From an uncultured Solirubrobacteraceae bacterium (GTDB lineage: Bacteria; Actinomycetota; Thermoleophilia; Solirubrobacterales; Solirubrobacteraceae), in assembly GCA_902806215.1 (NCBI GenBank), contig CADCVT010000412.1, positions 1 through 16,551 of the forward strand: a stretch of 16,551 nucleotides of DNA, written 5' to 3'. The position numbers and the translations under genes are program-made. How positions within the stretch are numbered: position 1 is the stretch's first letter; every line of letters begins with the position of its first letter. The notes beneath the pieces are model-generated. The model ran no database searches, was not told the origin of the DNA, and was given only the letters and a program-made list of their open reading frames with translations. Shown piece after piece: positions 7,530-13,872 of the stretch.

Positions 7530-10337
7530 GTGACGCGTGCGCCCGACACTCTGCCGCGCCCCGAGGCACGCGAGACGAGCGGCATGACCTCGCGGATCAT
7601 GCTCGCCTACGCCGAGCGCGAGGGCGGCCGCCCGCTCGTCGACGAGCTCCTGCGCCGCACCGACCTGGCGCACCGCGAGGAGGAACTGCGCGACGAGAAC
7701 GCCTGGTTCTCCTTCGACACGAAGATCGCCCTGTTCGAGGGCCTCGCCGAGGTGCTCGACGACTCCGACGCCACCCGCCGCGCTGGCGCGATCGTCCTCG
7801 AGCTGAACGTCGCCGACTCGCTGAAGGTCGCCCTGCGCGCCCTCGGCTCCCCGCGCCTCGTCTACCAGAACGTCGTCCGCGCGAGCGCGAAGTTCTCCGC
7901 TCGGCACCGCATGCGGATGCTCGAGGTCGGCCGTGACCACGCGACCGTCGAGTTCTCCGACGTCGGCGGCGGCCCGGTCCACCTGCTCGACTGCAAGTAC
8001 ACCGCAGGGCTCCTCACCTGCGTCCCCGCCCTCTTCGGCCTGGCCCCCGCGCGGGTCAGCCACCCCCAGTGCGCCGTCGACGGCGCCGACGCATGCGTCT
8101 ACGACGTGACCTGGGACCGCGCCGCGGTGACCACCCGCGCCGTCCTCGGCGGGACCGTCCTCAGCGCGGCGGCGGTGACCGGGTCGGCGATCGCCGCCCC
8201 CGCGCTGCTCCCGGTCGCCACCGGCCTGGGCGTCTCGCTTGCCGCGGTCGCGGGGGTCCGCTCGACGGTGCACACCCGCCGGCGCCTGCGCCAGCTCGAG
8301 ACCGAGGCCGTCGAGCAGGCCAACGCCGCCGACCAGCTCAACGCCTCGTTGCGCGACCTCGTCTCGGAGCTGCGGCTCGAGGAGGTCCTCGACAAGATCG
8401 TCTCCAACGCCTACGCCGCCGTCGCGGGCAAGGAGTTCGCGCTCCTGGTCGACGAGGACTCAGAGCTCCGCTGCCGCAGCACCTCCGGGATCCCGCCCGA
8501 GTCGATCGCCACGATCGAGGCGTGGACCGCGACGCGCAGGCTCGACGAGCCCGTGCTCGTCGAGGACACCGCGAGCGTCGAGCCGCTCGCGTCGCTGACC
8601 GAGCACCCGTACATGCCGCTCGGCACGCTCTGCGCGACGCCGCTCGTCTACCGCGGCGAGACCGTCGGCGTGCTCGTGGCCGGTGCGGCCGCGGCCCGGA
8701 CGTTCCTGCCGCGCGACCTCTCGCTCGTCGGCGCCTACGCGACCCAGGCGGCGATCGCCCTGTCCAACGCACGGCTGTACGCGGCGCAGCGCTCGCTGGC
8801 CACCCGCGACCCGCTCACCGGCCTGCTCAACCACCGCGAGTTCCACGAGGCCGTCGCCCGCGAGCTGCAGCGCTGCCGCCGCCACGGGGGCACCGCGACG
8901 ATCGCGCTGTTCGACCTCGACGGCTTCAAGCTCGTCAACGACGGCGCCGGTCACGCCGAGGGCGACCGCGTCCTGCGCGCGATCGCCGACGCGCTGGCGG
9001 GCGCGTGCCGCGAGTCCGACGTCGCGTTCCGCATCGGCGGCGACGAGTTCGCCCTGCTCATGCCCGAGACGACGGGCGAGGAGGCGGTCAACGCGGCGGC
9101 ACGAGCGCGTGACGCGATAGCAGGCGTCGACGCCCGCGCGAGCGCGTCGTTCGGCATCGCCAGCTGGCCGGCCGACGGCGGCAGCAAGGACGTCGTCATC
9201 GCCCAGGCCGACGCGAACCTCTACGCGATGAAGAACGGCGCCCGCCGCGCCGTCGCCCCGCGCTCCCAAACCGACGGCGCGACCCAGCGCGAGCGCCTCG
9301 CGGTCGCCAGCCGGCTCTCCGCGCGGCTGGCCGAGGTCCTCGACCCGTCCCAGATCGCGGCGCGCACCGTCGAGGAGCTCCACCAGAGCCTCGACTTCTT
9401 CGTCGCGTACATCCAGCGCCTCGACGGCGACACGCTTCGCCTCATGGGGTCCGGCGGCGCGCTCAGCGTCGGCGACGACGCGCGCGAGTGGGACCAGCCG
9501 CTCAGTACGGGCGTGACGGGCCGCGTCGCCCGCACCGGGTCGCTCGCGCTCGTCCACGACACACGGCTCGACGCCGACTACGTCAGCTCGGCGGACGTCC
9601 TCAACGTGGAGGCACGCTCGATGCTCTCGGTGCCGCTGCGCGTCGGCGGGCGGGCCTGGGGCGTGCTCAGCGTCGAGGAAGCCGACCGGGCCGCGTTCGG
9701 CTCCGACGACGTCCTCCTGCTCGAGACCGTCGGCGCCCAGGTCGCCGCCGCGCTGCGCCGCTCCGAGCTGTTCGCCGAGCTCGACAGCGCCTTCACCACC
9801 ACGCTGAGCGTGCTCTGCGACGCGCTCGAGACCAAGGACCACTACACCGCCAGCCACGCCCACGACGTCGGCGAGCTCGCCCGGACCGTCGGCGAGGCGT
9901 TCGGCCTGCCCGAGCAGGAGCTGCGCGACCTCCAGTACGGCGCGCTGCTGCACGACATCGGCAAGATCGCCGTCCGCACCGAGATCCTCAACAAGCCCGG
10001 GCCGCTCGACGAGGCCGAGCGCGCGGAGATGGAGCAGCACACCGTCGTCGGCGCCGAGATGCTCCAGCGGATCCCCTACCTCGCGTCGGTCCAGGGCCTC
10101 GTCCGCTCCTCGCACGAGCGCTGGGACGGCAAGGGATACCCGGACCGCCTCACCGGCGAGGACATCCCGTTCGGCGCCCGCATCGTCGCCGCCTGCGACG
10201 CCTTCCACGCCATGACCTCCGATCGCCCCTACCGCAAGGCCCTGCCGCGGGCCGAGGCGATCGCCGAGCTTCGCCGCTGCTCGGGCTCCCAGTTCGACCC
10301 GGCCGTGGTCGAGGCGCTCGTCGCCGCGCTGTCCTGA
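7530..10337 (+). CDS. Hybrid GGDEF / HD-GYP signalling protein with V4R-like sensor, membrane hairpin and two GAF domains
   Basis: A 935-residue protein with the domains for both making and degrading cyclic di-GMP. Order: a V4R/heme-NO-binding-like sensor region (about 20-195) ending in CAVDGADAC (181-189); a long hydrophobic hairpin (about 203-245); a charged helix; GAF-1 (about 275-415); GGDEF domain (about 420-575) with D462 and GGDEF at 503-507; GAF-2 (about 595-745); HD-GYP (about 750-935). The I-site RESD (494-497) lies exactly five residues before GGDEF, so product inhibition is expected. HD-GYP residues visible are H776, H808-D809 (HDIGK), H837, HERWDGKGYP (862-871) and D890; the first His of the usual HHE is Ser861. 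Start is uncertain: GTG 7530, or ATG 7584 (residue 19), just before the sensor domain begins. A short hairpin follows the stop. It probably shares a transcript with the upstream cyclase. Confidence 0.92.
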   Translation: MTRAPDTLPRPEARETSGMTSRIMLAYAEREGGRPLVDELLRRTDLAHREEELRDENAWFSFDTKIALFEGLAEVLDDSDATRRAGAIVLELNVADSLKVALRALGSPRLVYQNVVRASAKFSARHRMRMLEVGRDHATVEFSDVGGGPVHLLDCKYTAGLLTCVPALFGLAPARVSHPQCAVDGADACVYDVTWDRAAVTTRAVLGGTVLSAAAVTGSAIAAPALLPVATGLGVSLAAVAGVRSTVHTRRRLRQLETEAVEQANAADQLNASLRDLVSELRLEEVLDKIVSNAYAAVAGKEFALLVDEDSELRCRSTSGIPPESIATIEAWTATRRLDEPVLVEDTASVEPLASLTEHPYMPLGTLCATPLVYRGETVGVLVAGAAAARTFLPRDLSLVGAYATQAAIALSNARLYAAQRSLATRDPLTGLLNHREFHEAVARELQRCRRHGGTATIALFDLDGFKLVNDGAGHAEGDRVLRAIADALAGACRESDVAFRIGGDEFALLMPETTGEEAVNAAARARDAIAGVDARASASFGIASWPADGGSKDVVIAQADANLYAMKNGARRAVAPRSQTDGATQRERLAVASRLSARLAEVLDPSQIAARTVEELHQSLDFFVAYIQRLDGDTLRLMGSGGALSVGDDAREWDQPLSTGVTGRVARTGSLALVHDTRLDADYVSSADVLNVEARSMLSVPLRVGGRAWGVLSVEEADRAAFGSDDVLLLETVGAQVAAALRRSELFAELDSAFTTTLSVLCDALETKDHYTASHAHDVGELARTVGEAFGLPEQELRDLQYGALLHDIGKIAVRTEILNKPGPLDEAERAEMEQHTVVGAEMLQRIPYLASVQGLVRSSHERWDGKGYPDRLTGEDIPFGARIVAACDAFHAMTSDRPYRKALPRAEAIAELRRCSGSQFDPAVVEALVAALS

Positions 10338-10346
10338 CGCATCCGC

Positions 10347-10370
10347 GGTCCCCCATCGGGGAAGGACCCC
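10347..10370 (+). terminator. Possible weak terminator hairpin after the GGDEF/HD-GYP gene
   Basis: TCCCC (10349-10353) and GGGGA (10358-10362) form a stem with a four-base loop. GGTCC (10347-10351) with GGACC (10364-10368) offers a competing outer pairing, and GGGG (10358-10361) could instead pair with CCCC (10367-10370). Only two T follow, so Rho-independent termination is weakly supported. It lies ten bases after the stop and upstream of the next gene's own ribosome binding site. Confidence 0.35.
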
Positions 10371-10400
10371 TTGCTAGGACTGGGGACAAACCGCCGAATC

Positions 10401-10405
10401 AGGAG
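10401..10405 (+). promoter_or_regulatory. Ribosome binding site of the acyl-CoA dehydrogenase gene
   Basis: AGGAG lies five bases before GTG 10411 and eleven before ATG 10417. The spacing slightly favours the GTG, but both starts are possible and differ by only two residues. Confidence 0.7.
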
Positions 10406-10410
10406 TACGT

Positions 10411-12321
10411 GTGAACATGGCTGCGAACGTCAGCGAGAAGGAGGCACGGCAGGTCGCCGAGGCCGCCCGTGAGTCGGAGTGGAAGCTTCCGAGCTTCGGC
10501 AAGGAGCTCTACCTGGGCAACCTCCGGCTGGACCTCATCCACCCGCAGCCCAAGCTCGACCCGGCGAAGGTCGAGAAGGGCGAGGCGTTCCTGACGAAGC
10601 TGCGCACTTTCCTCGAGAACGAGGTCGACCCGCTCGAGATCGAGCGCGAGGCCAAGATCCCCGACTCCGTTGTCGACGGCCTCAAGAAGCTCGGCGCCAT
10701 GGGCATGAAGGTGCCCGAGCAGTACGGCGGCCTCGGCCTCTCGCAGGTCTACTACAACAAGGCGCTCGCGCTCGTGGGCTCCTCGCACAGCTCGCTCTCG
10801 ACGCTGCTGTCGGCGCATCAGTCGATCGGCCTCGCCGAGCCGCTGCTCGGCTTCGGCTCGGAGGAGCAGAAGCAGAAGTGGCTGCCCAAGGTCGCCACCG
10901 ACCACATCTCCGCGTTCCTGCTGACCGAGCCCGACGTCGGCTCTGACCCGGCGCGCCTCGGCACGAAGGCCGTCCCCACCGAGGACGGCACCGGCTACCG
11001 CATCAGCGGCCGCAAGCTCTGGGCGACCAACGGCGCGATCGCCGACGTGGTCATCGTCATGGCCAAGGTCCCCAAGGGCGACGGCAACCGCGGCGGCATC
11101 TCCGCGTTCATCCTCGAGTACGACACCGAGGGCGTCACCGTCGAGAACCGCAACGCGTTCATGGGCCTGCGCGGCATCGAGAACTCCGTGACCCTGCTCG
11201 AGGACGTCTTCATCCCGAAGGAGAACCTCATCGGGCGCGAGGGCGACGGCCTGAAGATCGCGCTCACGACGCTCAACACCGGCCGCCTGGCGCTGCCGGC
11301 GATCTGCGTCGGCGTCTCGAAGTACGCGACGAAGGTCGCGCGCGAGTGGTCGGTCGAACGCGTCCAGTGGGGCGTCCCGGTCGGCAAGCACGACGCGGTC
11401 GCGCAGAAGATCGCGTTCATCGCCGCGACGTCCTTCGGGCTCGAGGCGATGCTCGACGTCTCCTCGCGTCTGGCCGACGACAAGAAGTCCGACATCCGCA
11501 TCGAGGCCGCGATCGCGAAGCTCTACGCCTCGGAGATGGGCTGGAAGGTCGTCGACGAGCTCATGCAGATCCGCGGCGGCCGCGGCTACGAGACCGCCGA
11601 GTCGCTGAAGGCGCGCGGCGAGAAGCCGATCCCGACCGAGCAGCTCATGCGCGACATGCGCATCAACCGGATCTTCGAGGGCTCCACGGAGATCATGCAC
11701 CTGCTGATCGCCCGTGAGGCGCTCGACAAGCACCTCGAGGTCGCCGGCGACATCATCGAGGGCGACGGCTCGATCCAGGAGAAGGCGAAGCTCATCCCGG
11801 GGGCGGCGAAGTTCTACGCCTCGTACGTGCCGACGCTGCTCTACGGCGAGGGCCGCAAGCCCGGGTCGTTCGAGGAGTTCGGGCCGCTGGCCGACCACAT
11901 CCGCTACGTCGAGCGCTCCTCGCGCAAGCTCGCGCGCACGACGATGATGGCGATGGGCCGCTGGCAGGCGGGCCTGGAGAAGAAGCAGACGCGCCTCGGC
12001 CGTCTGGTCGACGCCGGCGCCGAGCTGTTCGCCATCGCGTCGGCGTGCACGTACGCGCTGACGATCGCCAAGGAGAACCCGGAGCGCGCCGACCAGGCCC
12101 GTGAGCTCGCGGACCTGTTCTCCAAGCACGCCCGCCGTCGCGCGGACGACCTGTTCAGCGCGGTGTGGGCCAACGACGACGACGCCAGCTACAAGCTCGC
12201 GCAGGACGTCCTGGAAGGCCGCCACACCTGGATCGAGGAGGGCATCGTCGACCCCGCCGGCGGCGACGACCGCCCGCAGGTCCGCGACGAGCAGCCCGAC
12301 AAGTCGGTGTCCGCCGGCTAG
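10411..12321 (+). CDS. Acyl-CoA dehydrogenase, long VLCAD/ACAD9-like form
   Basis: An FAD enzyme for the first step of beta-oxidation, making a trans-2-enoyl-CoA and passing electrons to ETF. The length is 636 residues against about 380 for ordinary members. The extra part is an N-terminal leader of about 50 residues and a C-terminal helical extension (about 445-636), as in mammalian VLCAD and ACAD9, where it serves dimerisation and membrane association. FLLTEPDVGSDP (169-180) and WATNGAIADV (204-213) are the FAD-binding core, QIRGGRGYE (386-394) is the conserved helix, and E423 in RIFEGSTEI is the predicted catalytic base. Between 394 and 416 a loop (ARGEKPIPTEQ) is longer than in short-chain members. 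The tail is acidic and disordered. No ETF, thiolase or hydratase gene is adjacent. It has its own ribosome binding site, so it is probably a separate unit. Chain length preference is inferred from architecture only. Confidence 0.93.
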   Translation: MNMAANVSEKEARQVAEAARESEWKLPSFGKELYLGNLRLDLIHPQPKLDPAKVEKGEAFLTKLRTFLENEVDPLEIEREAKIPDSVVDGLKKLGAMGMKVPEQYGGLGLSQVYYNKALALVGSSHSSLSTLLSAHQSIGLAEPLLGFGSEEQKQKWLPKVATDHISAFLLTEPDVGSDPARLGTKAVPTEDGTGYRISGRKLWATNGAIADVVIVMAKVPKGDGNRGGISAFILEYDTEGVTVENRNAFMGLRGIENSVTLLEDVFIPKENLIGREGDGLKIALTTLNTGRLALPAICVGVSKYATKVAREWSVERVQWGVPVGKHDAVAQKIAFIAATSFGLEAMLDVSSRLADDKKSDIRIEAAIAKLYASEMGWKVVDELMQIRGGRGYETAESLKARGEKPIPTEQLMRDMRINRIFEGSTEIMHLLIAREALDKHLEVAGDIIEGDGSIQEKAKLIPGAAKFYASYVPTLLYGEGRKPGSFEEFGPLADHIRYVERSSRKLARTTMMAMGRWQAGLEKKQTRLGRLVDAGAELFAIASACTYALTIAKENPERADQARELADLFSKHARRRADDLFSAVWANDDDASYKLAQDVLEGRHTWIEEGIVDPAGGDDRPQVRDEQPDKSVSAG

Positions 12322-12340
12322 CAGCTCCGACCGGCCGGCT

Positions 12341-12367
12341 CGGCGCGCTTGCTAGGCGAGCGCGCCG
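12341..12367. terminator. GC hairpin between convergent genes, overlapping the stop codon of the 95-residue gene
   Basis: CGGCGCGCT (12341-12349) and AGCGCGCCG (12359-12367) are perfect nine-base inverted repeats around a nine-base loop. The hairpin begins 20 bases after the acyl-CoA dehydrogenase stop. Its loop contains the minus-strand TAG (12354-12352), and its right arm is the last codons of the small gene. Symmetry and position suit termination of both converging transcripts, but no T-tract follows on either side. Confidence 0.55.
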
Positions 12368-12639
12368 GGCGGCCCATCGAACCCCGGGCGCTTCCAGTGC
12401 TCAGGGATGTCCGGGTGCTCGGCGAACGCGATGTGGTCGTCGCATCCGGCCGCGGCGATGCCGTTCCACACCTGGTGCAGGGCCTCCTCGAAGTCCGGCG
12501 CGTCGAGCTTGACCTCGAGGATCCCGTTCTCGTCGGGGTCCCCCACCTCGGCGGAGGGCATGACCTCCTTGAGCTTCTTGCACGAGCGGTCGTGACCGCC
12601 CCGGTGGTAGACCTGCAGGGCGACGGAGTGCTGGCTCAT
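12352..12639 (-). CDS. Small protein of unknown function (95 residues)
   Basis: I do not recognise the family. The 95-residue product is soluble and mildly acidic, with two Cys (20, 66) and many His. Reading the hydrophobic pattern gives strand (VALQVYHR, 6-13), helix (DRSCKKLKEVMP, 17-28), strand (29-34), strand (GILEVKLDA, 39-47), helix (DFEEALHQVWNGIAAAG, 49-65), strand (HIAFAEH, 69-75), then a Pro-rich tail. That beta-alpha-beta-beta-alpha-beta order suggests a ferredoxin-like or ACT-like fold; this is inference. The start ATG at 12639 is the only sensible one. There is no Shine-Dalgarno, but a TAGTTT box ends eight bases upstream, so the mRNA may be leaderless. It follows mreB by 47 bases on the same strand. 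The coherent fold pattern and third-position GC make it more likely a real gene than the shadow ORFs overlapping it. Confidence 0.75.
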   Translation of the reverse strand: MSQHSVALQVYHRGGHDRSCKKLKEVMPSAEVGDPDENGILEVKLDAPDFEEALHQVWNGIAAAGCDDHIAFAEHPDIPEHWKRPGFDGPPGALA

Positions 12640-12647
12640 GACTGCGC

Positions 12648-12677
12648 AAACTACCCGCGCGGACGGCGCGCCGTCGA
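12648..12677 (-). promoter_or_regulatory. Candidate leaderless promoter for the 95-residue gene
   Basis: On the minus strand TAGTTT (12653-12648, fits TANNNT) ends eight bases before the ATG, and TCGACG (12677-12672, 4 of 6 to TTGACA) stands 18 bases upstream of it. This geometry is typical of actinobacterial leaderless transcripts. The -35 half overlaps a 14-base palindrome. Confidence 0.35.
12662..12675. repeat. Perfect 14-bp palindrome GACGGCGCGCCGTC
   Basis: The palindrome lies wholly in the 47-base gap between mreB and the small gene and overlaps the -35 half of the candidate promoter. It could be an operator half-site pair or a stem after mreB. In DNA this GC-rich a chance palindrome is possible. 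It contains GGCGCGCC. Confidence 0.6.
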
Positions 12678-12686
12678 GCAGGCGGC

Positions 12687-13736
12687 CTAGCGGACGCCGG
12701 CCGCTTCGCGCGGCCTGACCTGCTTGCCACCGCGCGTCATCGCGGTGAACTCCTCGAGCGCCATGCCCGACCCGATGGCCACGCAGGTCAGCGGGGAGTC
12801 GGCGAGCGTCGTCGGCATCCCCGTCTCCTCGTGGATGCGCTCGGCGAAGCCCTGCATGAGGACGCCGCCGCCGGCGAGGACGATCCCGGACTGCGTGATG
12901 TCGGCCGCGAGCTCGGGCGGCGTGCGCTCGAGCGTCTCCTTGACGGCGTCGACGATCGCGGCGACCTCGGCGGCGAGCGCCTCGCGGATCTCCGCGCTGG
13001 AGATCTGCACGCTGCGCGGGAGGCCGCTGGCGAGGTGACGACCGCGGATCTCGACCTCGAGCTCCTCGACCATCGGCGACGCGGAGCCCAGCTCGACCTT
13101 GATGTCCTCGGCGGTCTGCTGGCCGATCGCAAGGCCGTGCTCGCGACGCATCCACGCCGTGACCGCATCGTCGAGCTCGTAGCCGCCGACCCTGACCGAC
13201 TCCGAGACGACGATCCCGCCGAGCGAGATGACGGCGACCTCGGTCGTGCCGCCGCCGACGTCGACGACCATGTGGCCGCGCGGCTCGGCGATCGGCAGCC
13301 CGGCGCCGATCGCGGCGGCCAGCGGCTCCTCGATGAGCTGGACCTCGCGGGCGCCGGCGGCGAGCGCCGCGTCGATGACCGCGCGCTTCTCCATCTCGGT
13401 CACGCCCGACGGCACGCACATGACGAGCCGCGGGCGGGCGCGCCGGCGGTGCTCGGCCTTGCGGATGAAGTACCGGAGCATCGCCTCGGTCACCTCGAAG
13501 TCCGCGATGACCCCGTCGCGCAGCGGCCGGATCGCCGAGATCGAGGCCGGCGTGCGGCCGATCATCCGCTTGGCCTCGCTGCCCACGGCGTGGACGTCGC
13601 CGGTCCGCTCGTCGATCGCGACGACCGAGGGCTCGGAGATGACGATCCCGCGCCCGCGGACGAAGACGAGCGTGTTCGCCGTGCCGAGGTCGATGGCGAT
13701 GTCGCGGGTGCCGAGGCCGAAGAAGCTCACAGGCAC
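12687..13736 (-). CDS. mreB: Rod shape-determining protein MreB
   Basis: A bacterial actin that polymerises under the membrane and positions the elongation peptidoglycan machinery. The 349 residues match the family's usual 330-350. Phosphate-1 motif is IDLGTANTLVFVRGRG (15-30). LIEEPLAAAIGAGLP (134-148) holds the glutamates near the gamma-phosphate, phosphate-2 is VVDVGGGTTE (157-166), and the adenosine motif is GIVLAGGGVLMQG (284-296). The N-terminal MPVSFFGLG is short and hydrophobic, like the membrane-binding leader of other MreBs. The start is GTG 13736, with GTG 13730 (two residues shorter) as alternative; neither has a good Shine-Dalgarno. mreC, mreD, pbp2 and rodA are not beside it, so it is either a split copy or a paralogue (Mbl/MreBH type). 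The next gene on this strand encodes a 95-residue unknown; the gene upstream is divergent. Confidence 0.93.
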   Translation of the reverse strand: MPVSFFGLGTRDIAIDLGTANTLVFVRGRGIVISEPSVVAIDERTGDVHAVGSEAKRMIGRTPASISAIRPLRDGVIADFEVTEAMLRYFIRKAEHRRRARPRLVMCVPSGVTEMEKRAVIDAALAAGAREVQLIEEPLAAAIGAGLPIAEPRGHMVVDVGGGTTEVAVISLGGIVVSESVRVGGYELDDAVTAWMRREHGLAIGQQTAEDIKVELGSASPMVEELEVEIRGRHLASGLPRSVQISSAEIREALAAEVAAIVDAVKETLERTPPELAADITQSGIVLAGGGVLMQGFAERIHEETGMPTTLADSPLTCVAIGSGMALEEFTAMTRGGKQVRPREAAGVR

Positions 13737-13872
13737 ACGATGTTCGCAGGTCGGCTATGGGGTGGGCGCGGGATTGCACACACGGCCGAGGTGGCCGTCA
13801 CGCGTCCAGCGCGGGCGCGTCCCCGCTCAGGCTGACGCGGCTCAGGCCGAAGAACCGTTCAGGACCGTTCCG
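13737..13872. promoter_or_regulatory. Divergent intergenic region with short repeats between mreB and the FN3 protein gene
   Basis: This 136-base gap should hold the promoters for both genes. It contains an inverted repeat ACGGCC (13782-13787) / GGCCGT (13793-13798), a direct repeat GCTCAGGC at 13825-13832 and 13840-13847, and a tandem pair AGAACCGTTC / AGGACCGTTC at 13851-13860 and 13861-13870 (9 of 10 identical). I find no clear -35/-10 pair on either strand. Confidence 0.5.

Noticed and set aside
4772..7936. Open frame of 1054 codons on the plus strand across the lipid operon and cyclase
   Set aside because: It runs antisense to two genes and out of frame through another; composition is shadow-like.
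6687..8273. Open frame of 528 codons antisense to the cyclase and the GGDEF/HD-GYP gene
   Set aside because: It crosses two well-supported genes, has no recognisable motif, and its composition is that expected from the complementary codon bias.
8460..10208. Open frame of 582 codons antisense to the hybrid signalling gene
   Set aside because: Val/Glu/Arg-rich composition from the complementary strand of GAC/GTC-rich codons; no domain.
10399..12225. Open frame of 608 codons antisense to the acyl-CoA dehydrogenase
   Set aside because: Contradicts a full-length enzyme with all family motifs and shows only Leu/Arg/Val/Asp-rich filler.
12831..13835. Open frame of 334 codons antisense to mreB
   Set aside because: Asp/Arg/Leu/Ala-rich shadow of a gene with complete MreB motifs.
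13228..13872. Upstream in-frame extension of the FN3 protein (from 13228)
   Set aside because: It is antisense to mreB and would put about 215 shadow-type residues ahead of a clear signal peptide.
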